IMG/VR virus record: IMGVR_UViG_3300017991_002758
Coordinates: 1-64,000 of that record
Source of the DNA: a virus
Direction: 5' to 3' (one strand)
DNA: 64,000 nt
Part shown: in pieces, positions 42,570 through 51,553 of the stretch
How the letters are laid out: each line of letters starts with the position of its first letter
Position numbering within the stretch: the first letter of the stretch is position 1
The notes under the pieces: generated by a model
The model's input: the letters and a program-made list of their open reading frames with translations, nothing else
What the model was told of the DNA's origin: nothing
Databases searched by the model: none
Program-made: the position numbers and the translations under genes

Positions 42570-43184
42570 ATGGGCGGAGGAACAGGATTTGAAGGTGATG
42601 ATCATGGCGGCCAAAAGTACCACGGCCTGTACATGGGCAGTGTGGTCGACCGCAATGATCCCAATGGTGACGGCCGGGTGCGAGTGAAAATACCCGGCCT
42701 CATCGACGACAAGTCCGCCTGGGCCAGGCCCAAGGGCATGGGCTACACCTTGTGGGGAATGATCAGGGTTCCTCCGCAGGATGCCGATGTGTACGTTCAG
42801 TTCATCAATGGAGAGCTGGACCAGCCGGTTTATGAGCCGGCCGACGCCGGTACTCGAGGACCGGATGGCGAGCGGGAGATGTTCAAGGAATTTGAAGATC
42901 CGGACGTCATCGTCGCCGGCTTCGGTCCATTTCGCCTGGTAATAGACCTGAGGGAGGACGAGGAGGCCGGAGTCAAGCCCACGTGTAGGCTTAAACAGAT
43001 CGCTACAGTAAACGGCGAGGAAACCGATGTCGCGTGGTTCCAGTTGGGCGAGAATTCGGCTCAGATATACGCAGATTCAGCGGTGCAGGCCAAAGCCGGC
43101 GCGATGCTGGACCTGGACAGCGATGGAGACGTCCAGGTGAAGCGGCGCAAGGTTATGCCCTCGAGCAAACCGCTGTCAGGATAG
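42570..43184 (+). CDS. baseplate spike protein (gpV/gp5-like)
   Basis: A 204-residue protein. An OB-fold N-terminal half, YHGLYMGSVVDRNDPNGDGRVRVKIPG, is followed by GMIRVPPQDADVYVQFINGELDQPVY and then a beta-helix-like C-terminus. It forms the trimeric membrane-piercing spike attached to the hub. It lacks the lysozyme insert of T4 gp5. GGAG before the ATG. Confidence 0.75.
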   Translation: MGGGTGFEGDDHGGQKYHGLYMGSVVDRNDPNGDGRVRVKIPGLIDDKSAWARPKGMGYTLWGMIRVPPQDADVYVQFINGELDQPVYEPADAGTRGPDGEREMFKEFEDPDVIVAGFGPFRLVIDLREDEEAGVKPTCRLKQIATVNGEETDVAWFQLGENSAQIYADSAVQAKAGAMLDLDSDGDVQVKRRKVMPSSKPLSG

Positions 43185-43223
43185 AGGCGCAACAGGAGGC
43201 TGCTCAGGGCCTCATGGATTTGG

Positions 43224-43282
43224 CCCGGCCCAGGGCTTGACCCGGCCGGGAAACAGGAGAGAGGGGACGGCCTGTGCGTCCC
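43224..43282 (+). other. two hairpins between spike gene and next tail gene
   Basis: In the 108-base gap 43,185-43,292, CCCGGCC (43,224-43,230) pairs with GGCCGGG (43,244-43,250), and GGGACG (43,264-43,269) pairs with CGTCCC (43,277-43,282), just before the TGGAGGTG ribosome site. No T-run. Same placement as the hairpins upstream of sheath and head genes. Confidence 0.55.
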
Positions 43283-43292
43283 TGGAGGTGAA

Positions 43293-44069
43293 ATGGCATT
43301 CCCACCCGAAGACCTTTGTATACCGCTGCCGGATATACCGTCGCTGGATGATATTTGCTTCCCGGGAGGGTTCTGTCTGAGCTACATTTGGGACGCCATC
43401 GATAAGATCCCTCACATGGCCGATGTGAGCCTCGACTTTTTTAGCCAGATCGGGCCGGCCATGGCTCCTCTGCAACCGCTGTTCAATATCCTCGACACGG
43501 TACTCGCTATTTACCGCTGCGTTGCCGCCATTCCCGATGTGATAACCAGCCTCGATCCCAGCGAGCTGCTGAATTGCCTTCCGGCGCTCGCCGCGCTCAT
43601 CGACAAGCTCCTGAAACTGATTCCGCAACTATCTATACCCAAGATGATTATCGCGGCGCTGAAGAACCTGGCGACGCTTCTCAGGGCAATCGCCGCGGAT
43701 CTGGAATACATCAAGAGTCAGATACAGCGAATTGCGGACATGATTGACCGCGGCGCCGAGCTCAATGACGTAAAAATGAATGGGTTCTTGGTTTGTGCCC
43801 AGGACACTGTCGAAGGCAGCGTGATGTCAACGGCCGAGGCGCTCAGGGGAATAGGCCGGATTGTGCTGCTGATCAATATCTTCATCGGCATGTTTGGAGG
43901 CCAGGAGATACCGTGCTTCGGAACCCTGTTCTCAGAGCATCTCGCTGACGGCCTGGACGTCATCATCGATTTGCTGTTGGCGATTGCAGAGGTGATTTGG
44001 GAAATAGCGTCGGCGATACCAGATCCGGATTTGGTCCTGACTCTTTTGTTGGGAGACACGAAGTGCTAG
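43293..44069 (+). CDS. hydrophobic tail/baseplate protein of unknown function
   Basis: A 258-residue protein with several long hydrophobic helices (LLKLIPQLSIPKMIIAALKNL; GRIVLLINIFIGMFGG; DVIIDLLLAIAEVIWEIA) and a Cys-rich acidic N-terminus. Proteins of this kind lie between spike and gp25 in some contractile phages. It could be an injected membrane protein. No family assigned. Confidence 0.5.
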   Translation: MAFPPEDLCIPLPDIPSLDDICFPGGFCLSYIWDAIDKIPHMADVSLDFFSQIGPAMAPLQPLFNILDTVLAIYRCVAAIPDVITSLDPSELLNCLPALAALIDKLLKLIPQLSIPKMIIAALKNLATLLRAIAADLEYIKSQIQRIADMIDRGAELNDVKMNGFLVCAQDTVEGSVMSTAEALRGIGRIVLLINIFIGMFGGQEIPCFGTLFSEHLADGLDVIIDLLLAIAEVIWEIASAIPDPDLVLTLLLGDTKC

Positions 44070-44081
44070 GATGGAGATGAT

Positions 44082-44495
44082 ATGGTTCAATTAAAAGAAC
44101 AGTTCGGCAAAGGTATTGTCACGCCATTCCAGCGAGACGGTAAAGGCGATTTTGCCAACGACTCTGGCATGCGACTCCTGAAGGACGACATTGGCGAGTT
44201 GCTTGGCATTATTGGTCCGACACCGACCAAGCCGGGTGAGCTCCCGTGGGATCCAGATAGAGGCAGCGCAATTCGCTCCTTGCGCCACCGTCGCATGCAC
44301 TTGGACATGACGAAGGCCCTGGCCGAGCAATACACTGCGCGCACAGTCAGGATTTACGAGAAACGTGTGATTGTAGGACCGGCGAAGGTGACCGTGGAAG
44401 ACGACAATAAATTGCGGGTCGATTTCGGTTTTTATCCGAAGGGAACCCAAACCGGCGAGATGGAAACCGTGCCGGTCTACCCGGAGGATCTGTAA
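44082..44495 (+). CDS. baseplate wedge protein (gp25/gpW-like)
   Basis: A 137-residue protein. GKGIVTPFQRDGKGDFANDSG, the GELPWDPDRGSAIRSLRH motif and AEQYTARTVRIYEKRV match the GPW/gp25 family of baseplate wedge proteins. It anchors the wedge to the sheath. The stop overlaps the next ATG. Confidence 0.8.
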   Translation: MVQLKEQFGKGIVTPFQRDGKGDFANDSGMRLLKDDIGELLGIIGPTPTKPGELPWDPDRGSAIRSLRHRRMHLDMTKALAEQYTARTVRIYEKRVIVGPAKVTVEDDNKLRVDFGFYPKGTQTGEMETVPVYPEDL

Positions 44496-46027
44496 TGACT
44501 CAAATTCTTCCGACTAGTTACGATTACACGGACAAAGATTTCCTTGCCATCAGGGAACGGGTTTTCGATTTAATTCGCTCAGTATTTCCCGATTGGAGCG
44601 ACGAAGCCGTTGCGAACTTCGGCAATGTGCTGGTCGAATCGTTCAGTTGGATACTAGAGGTTCTGACATTTTATCAGGATCAGCAGGCCAGGGAAGGGCG
44701 CATCGCATTTGTACAGCTTCGGCGGAATATGATCGCTCTGGCAAAGCTGGTGGGCTACGAGCTGGCATCGGCTGAGGCCGCAACCGCCGATGTTACATTG
44801 ACCATCTCCAATGCTTCCGCACTTGTTGGCACGGTGACGCCGGCGGCGACTCCTGTTGTGGTGCAAACCCAGGAGGTAACTGATCCGATAAAAGGCGAAT
44901 TGCAGGGCACCGTTTCTTTTGACCTTTCCGCCGGCGAGACTTCCAAGGATTTCACCTGGGAGCATTCACAGACTCAGACTCCGTACGTGCAGGCTTCGAA
45001 CAATCGAGCAGACCAGGAGATAAACCTCCCGTTTGGCCCATTCCTCGACCGCAGCGAGCAACCTTCAACGCCAACCCAGGGAGATTTCACGAGGGTTGAT
45101 TCTTTCTTTAATAGCGGACCCACTGATTGCCATTACCGCGTACAGATTGATCAGAACGACAAGGCCACTGTCATCTTCGGCGACGGCAAGAACGGCGCAA
45201 TACCAGTGGGAAATATCACCACCACGTACAAAACTGGTGGAGGGATCTTTGGCAATGTCGAGCCCAATTCCCTGGTGAAGGTAGTTGGGAAATTCGTCGA
45301 CTCCGTTGGCACCGAGGCGTACATCACAGCAACGAACGCCAACGCCGCAGCAGGTGGCGTTCCACGCGAGGAGGTGGACGCTGCTCGAGTAAACGTGCCG
45401 GAGTCAACCCGTGTGCTTAACAGAACCGTGGCCCGAGAGGACTTCGAGATCAATGCCAAGCGAGTAGCCGGAGTCGGCCGCGCTCTGATGCTGACGTCCA
45501 ACGAGGACACCGTCATTGGCGAGAATAGGGGCAAGTTGTTCATCGTGCCATCGACCGGCGGAGTGCCGAGCTCGGCGTTGCTCCAGGCCGTGCGCGACAT
45601 CCTGACATTGCCGCCACCGGACGGTTATCCGCACACGCTGACCTTTCAACTGGAAGTATTGGCCGCGGTTTACAGGAACGTCGATGTGAACTGCACCATT
45701 TGGCTCAAGGAGGGCTACCTGCCCAGCGCGGTAAAGCAATCGATCTCCAACAACTTGGCCGACTACTTCGAGCCCATGCTCGCAAGCGGCGCGCCAAATC
45801 CCAATGTGGACTTCGGGTACTACTACAAGGATTCCGAAGGCAACCCGGCCGGCGAGATTCCCTGGTCGGACATCTTTGATATAATTCGCGATACGACCGG
45901 CGTCAGAAAGCTCGAACATACCATGCAACTGAACGGCGTAACTGACGACGTGCAGATAAACAACTGGGAATTTCCAGCGATGGGCCTGCTCACGGTAATA
46001 AACGGCGCAACGGCCGGAGCTATTTAG
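44495..46027 (+). CDS. baseplate wedge protein (gpJ/gp6-like)
   Basis: A 510-residue protein. YTDKDFLAIRERVFDLIRS, FGNVLVESFSWILEVLTFYQDQQAREGR and RNMIALAKLVGYELASA are the J-like N-terminal pattern; VLNRTVAREDFEINAKRVAGVGRA and a P-E-Y-L-type C-terminus follow. It forms the inner baseplate ring with gp25. Coupled to the preceding gene. Confidence 0.8.
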   Translation: MTQILPTSYDYTDKDFLAIRERVFDLIRSVFPDWSDEAVANFGNVLVESFSWILEVLTFYQDQQAREGRIAFVQLRRNMIALAKLVGYELASAEAATADVTLTISNASALVGTVTPAATPVVVQTQEVTDPIKGELQGTVSFDLSAGETSKDFTWEHSQTQTPYVQASNNRADQEINLPFGPFLDRSEQPSTPTQGDFTRVDSFFNSGPTDCHYRVQIDQNDKATVIFGDGKNGAIPVGNITTTYKTGGGIFGNVEPNSLVKVVGKFVDSVGTEAYITATNANAAAGGVPREEVDAARVNVPESTRVLNRTVAREDFEINAKRVAGVGRALMLTSNEDTVIGENRGKLFIVPSTGGVPSSALLQAVRDILTLPPPDGYPHTLTFQLEVLAAVYRNVDVNCTIWLKEGYLPSAVKQSISNNLADYFEPMLASGAPNPNVDFGYYYKDSEGNPAGEIPWSDIFDIIRDTTGVRKLEHTMQLNGVTDDVQINNWEFPAMGLLTVINGATAGAI

Positions 46028-46036
46028 GAGGCAGCC

Positions 46037-49000
46037 TTGGCGAAGGCGTACAACAAATGGGACCCGGGAGCCAATGCGAGCCTGGTAATCCCTCCATCGG
46101 AAGGACCGCTGGTAATAAGCGGTGGCGATTCGCGCTGGCCTCTGTTGGTTCGCAATGAAATCGAACCGGCGCTTTATCGCAACGATGATTGGATTGGATT
46201 CCAGCAGGAGCTTCTCTTCGAGGATGGCGCGGCGCCGGCGACAGGCGCAAGGGTCAGGGGATTCCAATACATGCCGGCCAATGTCTCCTTCACATGGTTA
46301 GATCCCGTCAATGGCGAGCCCAGGCCGGACGATTCCGCTGACGGTTGGTGGAGTCGCTTTTACCGATATGTGAACATGGGCTTTAGGATGCCATTGCGCG
46401 GCCTGATAGGTTCCGTTGTCGACGGCGTGCTGAACGTGGACTTCCAGGTGAAATGGGGAGATCCCGTGACACGGGCAGTGGCCGCTACTCGAGGAGCATG
46501 GACCGGAGCGTTGCTTGCGGTATTGAATGGCGAGTCGGCCGAGGCGGATTTCCTTGCCTATGCATTGCATGGAAAACGCCAAGGCGATGCCTCGTGGGAG
46601 CACAGGGGAAGTCTGGTGGATGCGCCAATAGCAGGGTACACGCCGGCGACAGTTACCGACACTCCCTGGGATGGAGTTTCTGAGGGCCAAGTTCGAGTGC
46701 TCATAACTGGCGGACCTTCGACATGGGAAGTGAAGACGCAATACTGGGATACTGGCATACCGGACTGGAAAGATCTTTCCAGTAATGTGGTCGATCTCAA
46801 GCAATACGCTGTTCCCGGCCATGAAGATCTGTTCGCTCTCATGGGATTTTTATTTCACGGGGCAACGAAAGTTTTCCCCGGCTCAATGCCGGCAGATCCT
46901 CCTGTGCAGGACACGTACTTTCAGGAGGTTTCTATTTCGCAATTCACGCCGTTCGTGCTCGACGTCGCCGATTGGTCGCTGCGTGAGCGCCAAGAGAAAC
47001 TGTGGCAACCGGATTGGTGGCTGGCTCCGCTGGAAACCAAGACGCCGGCGCTCGACATCATCACCTGGCCCGAGGGATCTGAAAAAGGGCCAACGACTCT
47101 GCGCGAATTCGACACCGACGAAGAGCTATGGGGAGTGCGCTGTGCACCAACCACGGAATTGCTGATGACTTCCATTCACGAGCGCAAATTCCTGGCCGAG
47201 GAAAACACCGAATGGAAGTATATGATCCCAACCTGGCTTGCCGACAACGAAGCTCCCAATGGAGCCGATCTGCCATTCGCCTATGTTGGGCGCTACAAGT
47301 TGAGCGACCTGGCGTCATGGACAGGCGAGCGCACGCTGGCTTCGTTTGGGTATGCCGGGTGGCGAGCAACGCCGGCGGCGACCGAGGCCGGCCTGGGCTT
47401 GACGTGGCGGCCGGACAATGGCGGAGAGCTCGTCTTGCGGTATTGGGATTGGTCTGCTCCGGATTGGTTGACACTCGTAGCCCCATTAAAGGCTGAGGAC
47501 TACGACGGCCGCATGGTCAGCATTGGCTTCGCCTGGAGCGGTTCACCACCTGTTCCGACGGAAGAACTGATACTGCCGCGCCAGCAGTTGAGAATCGTTG
47601 TCGATGGAATAACGGTAGCGACCGCAGACGATTGCGTCGTGTGTTTCACTGGAGGCTGGTACTCATCCATAGGATCTGGTGACACTTCGGCGCGCGAAAC
47701 CTTTGAAGGTCTGTGGTTTGGCGGAGTAACTTTCATTGAACAGGTAACTGACACCGATCTGTTGAATGCGTTCGACACCGACGACGAAACGGTATTTGAT
47801 AACCCGTCTTTTGAGGTGGCAGATCCCGGCGGCCGGCCCGGTGAAGCGGACAAGTGGACATGGAATTCATTTCAATCGCAGGGAGGCTGGGCTGATTTCA
47901 GCGCATACCGCCAGGATCTCGCGCCATACAGATATGGCCGCGAAGGTTTCGAGGGTGGCTGGCTCGTTGGGTATTCATGGGAATACGCCGATGAAACAGC
48001 ACGGTTGGCGGCAACGGGATTCACTGAAGACGACGTTGGGCGAATGGCCTGGCAAGTTGACATCAACAAGAACTTCATCTTAACGAATTACTCGCCAATC
48101 ACATGGGTAGAATCCGAGGCCGGCGAGAACCAGGGTGCGGTTTTCAATCTCGAAGACGCCGAAATATCGGCCGGAGTATTCAACGCAGGCATACCCAACT
48201 TCGAGAGTACGATGGAGATCTTCGCCATTTGGGGTCGCACCTGGGATGCAATGACCTGGAGCGGCGCTCCGTGGTTGGATTCGTACAATCTAATCGCTCC
48301 GTGCAATGACGTCCTCGGCCCATACTCTGGGCCCACTGGCTTCGATGGCTGGTACGATTACCTGTACGCTACCAACGATGATCCGCTGTGCGTTGAATCG
48401 TTCGACGAGGCATGGGGTAACGATCCACTCTCGACCGCCGGCGGACAGACTTGGATTCCCGTAACGGCACCAGGCGCGAAGTTGAGCGGCACGGCCATCA
48501 ACTTTCCCCTGGAGATCGCTCCGAATAAAAACAAACTGGTTCTAACTTCGGATCTTTTTGGCGCTGTTTTCTTTTCCTTACCCACCCTGGAATATGCCGA
48601 CATCGCTTCGTTGGTCAGCGATTTGAATGCCGAGCTTTCAACGCATATCCCGGTCGCGGCTGGCTTGACTTTTGGTTATTGGCAAAAGAACGGCGAACAG
48701 GGATTGACCTTCGGGTGGGATGGCGCAACCTTCAGTGCGCTGTGGGTTGCTTTCGCGGTGCTGGAATCAGAGGCTACAACCGATCTCAGAGAACCGCTTG
48801 GACTTTCATCGTTCAGTCCGGGTGGCAATTATACCGGCGTTGGAATACCTGTTTGGTCTTACCCTTCGCCACCGTCAGGCATTGATCCTGACGACCGAGT
48901 ACTGATGGACTCCTGGTCATACATGGAATTTTTCATAACCGTGGATTCAGTGCTCGGAATAATTCCCATTGAGTACAGCATGGTAGGGGCGGTATTCGAT

Positions 49001-49183
49001 ACTGCCGTTCCCGATCCTACATTGCTCGAGCGTTTCACATTGCAAGGCTGGGTATCACCATCGGCACAATGGGCCGACGATCTGTCCGCGCTTTCAATTA
49101 CGCCGGCGATGTTCGACTTGGGAATTAAATCAATAGAGATGTTCGACGCTGCGAACTGGCCCGACGAGCCGTTCCCGGCATAG
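46037..49183 (+). CDS. giant baseplate/peripheral tail protein
   Basis: A 1048-residue Trp-rich protein, TTG start with AGGAGG. The sequence has repeated WxxPDW- and WSAPDW-type segments, and near residue 650 a module EYADETARLAATGFTEDDVG that recurs in the gpI-like gene. It probably forms the outer baseplate and may bind fibres. No enzyme motif seen. Confidence 0.5.
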   Translation: MAKAYNKWDPGANASLVIPPSEGPLVISGGDSRWPLLVRNEIEPALYRNDDWIGFQQELLFEDGAAPATGARVRGFQYMPANVSFTWLDPVNGEPRPDDSADGWWSRFYRYVNMGFRMPLRGLIGSVVDGVLNVDFQVKWGDPVTRAVAATRGAWTGALLAVLNGESAEADFLAYALHGKRQGDASWEHRGSLVDAPIAGYTPATVTDTPWDGVSEGQVRVLITGGPSTWEVKTQYWDTGIPDWKDLSSNVVDLKQYAVPGHEDLFALMGFLFHGATKVFPGSMPADPPVQDTYFQEVSISQFTPFVLDVADWSLRERQEKLWQPDWWLAPLETKTPALDIITWPEGSEKGPTTLREFDTDEELWGVRCAPTTELLMTSIHERKFLAEENTEWKYMIPTWLADNEAPNGADLPFAYVGRYKLSDLASWTGERTLASFGYAGWRATPAATEAGLGLTWRPDNGGELVLRYWDWSAPDWLTLVAPLKAEDYDGRMVSIGFAWSGSPPVPTEELILPRQQLRIVVDGITVATADDCVVCFTGGWYSSIGSGDTSARETFEGLWFGGVTFIEQVTDTDLLNAFDTDDETVFDNPSFEVADPGGRPGEADKWTWNSFQSQGGWADFSAYRQDLAPYRYGREGFEGGWLVGYSWEYADETARLAATGFTEDDVGRMAWQVDINKNFILTNYSPITWVESEAGENQGAVFNLEDAEISAGVFNAGIPNFESTMEIFAIWGRTWDAMTWSGAPWLDSYNLIAPCNDVLGPYSGPTGFDGWYDYLYATNDDPLCVESFDEAWGNDPLSTAGGQTWIPVTAPGAKLSGTAINFPLEIAPNKNKLVLTSDLFGAVFFSLPTLEYADIASLVSDLNAELSTHIPVAAGLTFGYWQKNGEQGLTFGWDGATFSALWVAFAVLESEATTDLREPLGLSSFSPGGNYTGVGIPVWSYPSPPSGIDPDDRVLMDSWSYMEFFITVDSVLGIIPIEYSMVGAVFDTAVPDPTLLERFTLQGWVSPSAQWADDLSALSITPAMFDLGIKSIEMFDAANWPDEPFPA

Positions 49184-49192
49184 GAGGATCAT

Positions 49193-49948
49193 ATGGGTCA
49201 ACTTGATTGGAAAGATATAGGCGGTGCATTGAACGAAGCGAGCCTGGCCCGAGGAGTGACCAACGGCATAGACCGGCCACCTTCGGCAATCACCAATGAC
49301 TTTGTCTTCGGCTATAATTCGCTGGACGGCACGGTCACTGGCGCGCACGGAAAGTACGTTGACCTCGCCGGCTTCACGCCCACGGGTTCATTACTTTCCG
49401 ATCCTGACGGCGGAGGATCGATCCGTGGTTGCGTGAAACGGGTTTCCTCGCCGAACAATACCGGCATGAGTCCCATGCTGTTCTTCTGTGCCCAGGGAGC
49501 TCCAGTTTCGGCCAACGATTACTGCTACATTCTCGGTCTTTCCGACGCCGATCCGTATGAGATCGTGCTCGCGAAGGCACAGTTGGTGAGCGGCCTGGTT
49601 GCCGATGCGGAGAACGTAACGATCCTGGCCAGGTCTTCGAGCCAATATGCCATGGGTGATGGCCTGTGGCATCACCTGAGATTGGATGCCATCGTTGAGC
49701 CCAACGGCGACGTTCTTCTCAAGTGCTACGAGAACAACCTGACCACGCATCCAATTGGCACGCCTGGAGGACCGGATTGGCAGAACATCCCGGGTTTTCC
49801 TTCGGGAGGCGTGGTGGACGACGTGCTTCAGATCCTGACGAGCTCGCCTCCATTGTGGGGTGGGTACGCCGGCTTCGCATTTCAGGTTGCGGAATCGCTG
49901 AATAGGCGCGGAGCCTTCGATGCAATAGAGGTTTACAGGGTAACCTAA
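49193..49948 (+). CDS. LamG/concanavalin-like tail protein
   Basis: A 251-residue protein. Beta-strand composition with DGLWHHLRLDAIVEPNGDVLLKCYEN fits a laminin G/lectin-like jelly roll. One of three such genes in the tail block. Likely receptor or glycan binding. Confidence 0.5.
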   Translation: MGQLDWKDIGGALNEASLARGVTNGIDRPPSAITNDFVFGYNSLDGTVTGAHGKYVDLAGFTPTGSLLSDPDGGGSIRGCVKRVSSPNNTGMSPMLFFCAQGAPVSANDYCYILGLSDADPYEIVLAKAQLVSGLVADAENVTILARSSSQYAMGDGLWHHLRLDAIVEPNGDVLLKCYENNLTTHPIGTPGGPDWQNIPGFPSGGVVDDVLQILTSSPPLWGGYAGFAFQVAESLNRRGAFDAIEVYRVT

Positions 49949-51087
49949 TGAAAACGACTTGGCTTGACAGACTGCGTGGTGAGGGCCAGGGACGCACGAT
50001 CCCAAATGGGTTCGTTGCGCCAGATGGCCAGCACGTGTTCGTATTGGGCGGCGACGGAGTACTCGAGTCGGCAATTCTCACAGGAGGAGATTACACAGAA
50101 GTCAAGCAAGTCGTGGACCTCACCAATTGGGATCTGGTTGCGGCGACCATGAATACAATCGGCAAGGTCATGGGCCAGGCCCAAGCCCAACCCGGTCTGC
50201 TCGTCTACCATACTCCGCTCTGGCATTTTAATTACAATATCGGAACTGCGCTCGAGCGCAATTTGATCGACGGAGCCTTCGACCTGGAAAACCAGGGCAA
50301 CATGGAAGTTGATAACGAAGATTACTCACCAGTTCTGACGCGCTGCAGAAAGATTCCAGTTGGGAGCACGACGGCCTATATGCTGGGAGAGAATACTCCG
50401 CAATGGTGTTCGCTGACCTGGCTTGACCACTACACTTTTCAAATGTGGCTGAACTTCGATGCCGAATCGCACGCTGCTTCGTGGGGAATAAACCCGACAT
50501 TATTCAAATGCGTCGACGGCGTTCCTCAGGGAATCGACATCAGTCTGGAAGGTGTCGTTGGGCCTCCCAATAAATGGCGCGTAAAAGTGACACATCACGA
50601 AGGAGGCGGATCTGCCTCTGCGCTGTTCACTCCATTTGTGTTCGAGACTCCGAATAGGGGATGGACGCTGATCACTATTTGCTTCGATTGGACTTTACCA
50701 ATAGCACAGCGCATCAGGATGTACATCGATAATAATCTCGGCCCTTATTGGCCGGTAGTAAATATGACCAGAGTACCAAAGCAACCAGCGGTGGGAACAC
50801 CAGTGGAAGTGGCCCATCCCGATCTGTGGGGCATGTTCGATGAGATGCTATTGATCCCGCACATGCTGTCGTACAGCGAGATGCTGGACACGTACGATGC
50901 TGCAACCATTATGCCGACGCCTGTCGACTACGAGTGGCTGATGCAGATCCGTGTCAATGGCGAAGTTTATGGAGAGCGCGTCGTCAGGCCTGGCGAGGAG
51001 CGGCGCTGGACGGATTTCAAGGCGCCTGTGCGTCATATAAATGGAGAGGCTGAGGTGGCGTTCAGATTAACGCTACAGGAGATTTGA
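49948..51087 (+). CDS. LamG-like tail protein
   Basis: A 379-residue protein. The middle (TFQMWLNFDAESHAA, NPTLFKCVDG, WRVKVTHHEGG, TLITICFDW, RMYIDNNLGPYW) follows the strand order of a LamG domain, with a small N- and C-terminal domain around it. Its ATG overlaps the upstream stop. Likely part of the host-binding apparatus. Confidence 0.5.
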   Translation: MKTTWLDRLRGEGQGRTIPNGFVAPDGQHVFVLGGDGVLESAILTGGDYTEVKQVVDLTNWDLVAATMNTIGKVMGQAQAQPGLLVYHTPLWHFNYNIGTALERNLIDGAFDLENQGNMEVDNEDYSPVLTRCRKIPVGSTTAYMLGENTPQWCSLTWLDHYTFQMWLNFDAESHAASWGINPTLFKCVDGVPQGIDISLEGVVGPPNKWRVKVTHHEGGGSASALFTPFVFETPNRGWTLITICFDWTLPIAQRIRMYIDNNLGPYWPVVNMTRVPKQPAVGTPVEVAHPDLWGMFDEMLLIPHMLSYSEMLDTYDAATIMPTPVDYEWLMQIRVNGEVYGERVVRPGEERRWTDFKAPVRHINGEAEVAFRLTLQEI

Positions 51088-51088
51088 A

Positions 51089-51544
51089 ATGTCGGATACA
51101 CCTTTAAAAACGACCCGGCTCGAAATTCCATACCCACCAGAAAATGGCGAGGATTGGTGGACTATAGAGAACGCCGCCGGCGGTCGCATGGACATGCTCG
51201 ACAAATGCATCTATGCCGCAATGGAAAATCCCAATTTGTGGGTGACGCAAAGCGGATATTGGACCTATTCCGGAGGAGAATTCACGGTCCAGGCTGGGCC
51301 AGTGACGGTTAACTCTCCTGCTGGCGGCACAATAGTTTTCGAGGACGAGCTCTCGGTCACAGTAGAGGATGGCGATTACGTTTATTTTGAAGTTCCCCAG
51401 CGGCCGGTTGCGAGTACTGGGCTAACTGGCGTACTTGGTGCGTCGTCTACTTATTTGGAACGGCCCGATAGATGTCTAATAGGACATCGCCGCGGTAGCA
51501 ATTTTGATTGGCTACATCCGCACATGCGCATCAACGCACTTTAG
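51089..51544 (+). CDS. hypothetical tail protein
   Basis: A 151-residue protein with ENGEDWWTIENAAGGRMDMLDKC at the start and a beta-rich remainder. It probably forms a short tail or fibre-attachment domain. The first segment resembles the start of other fibre-network genes. Confidence 0.45.
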   Translation: MSDTPLKTTRLEIPYPPENGEDWWTIENAAGGRMDMLDKCIYAAMENPNLWVTQSGYWTYSGGEFTVQAGPVTVNSPAGGTIVFEDELSVTVEDGDYVYFEVPQRPVASTGLTGVLGASSTYLERPDRCLIGHRRGSNFDWLHPHMRINAL

Positions 51545-51553
51545 GAGGACGAT

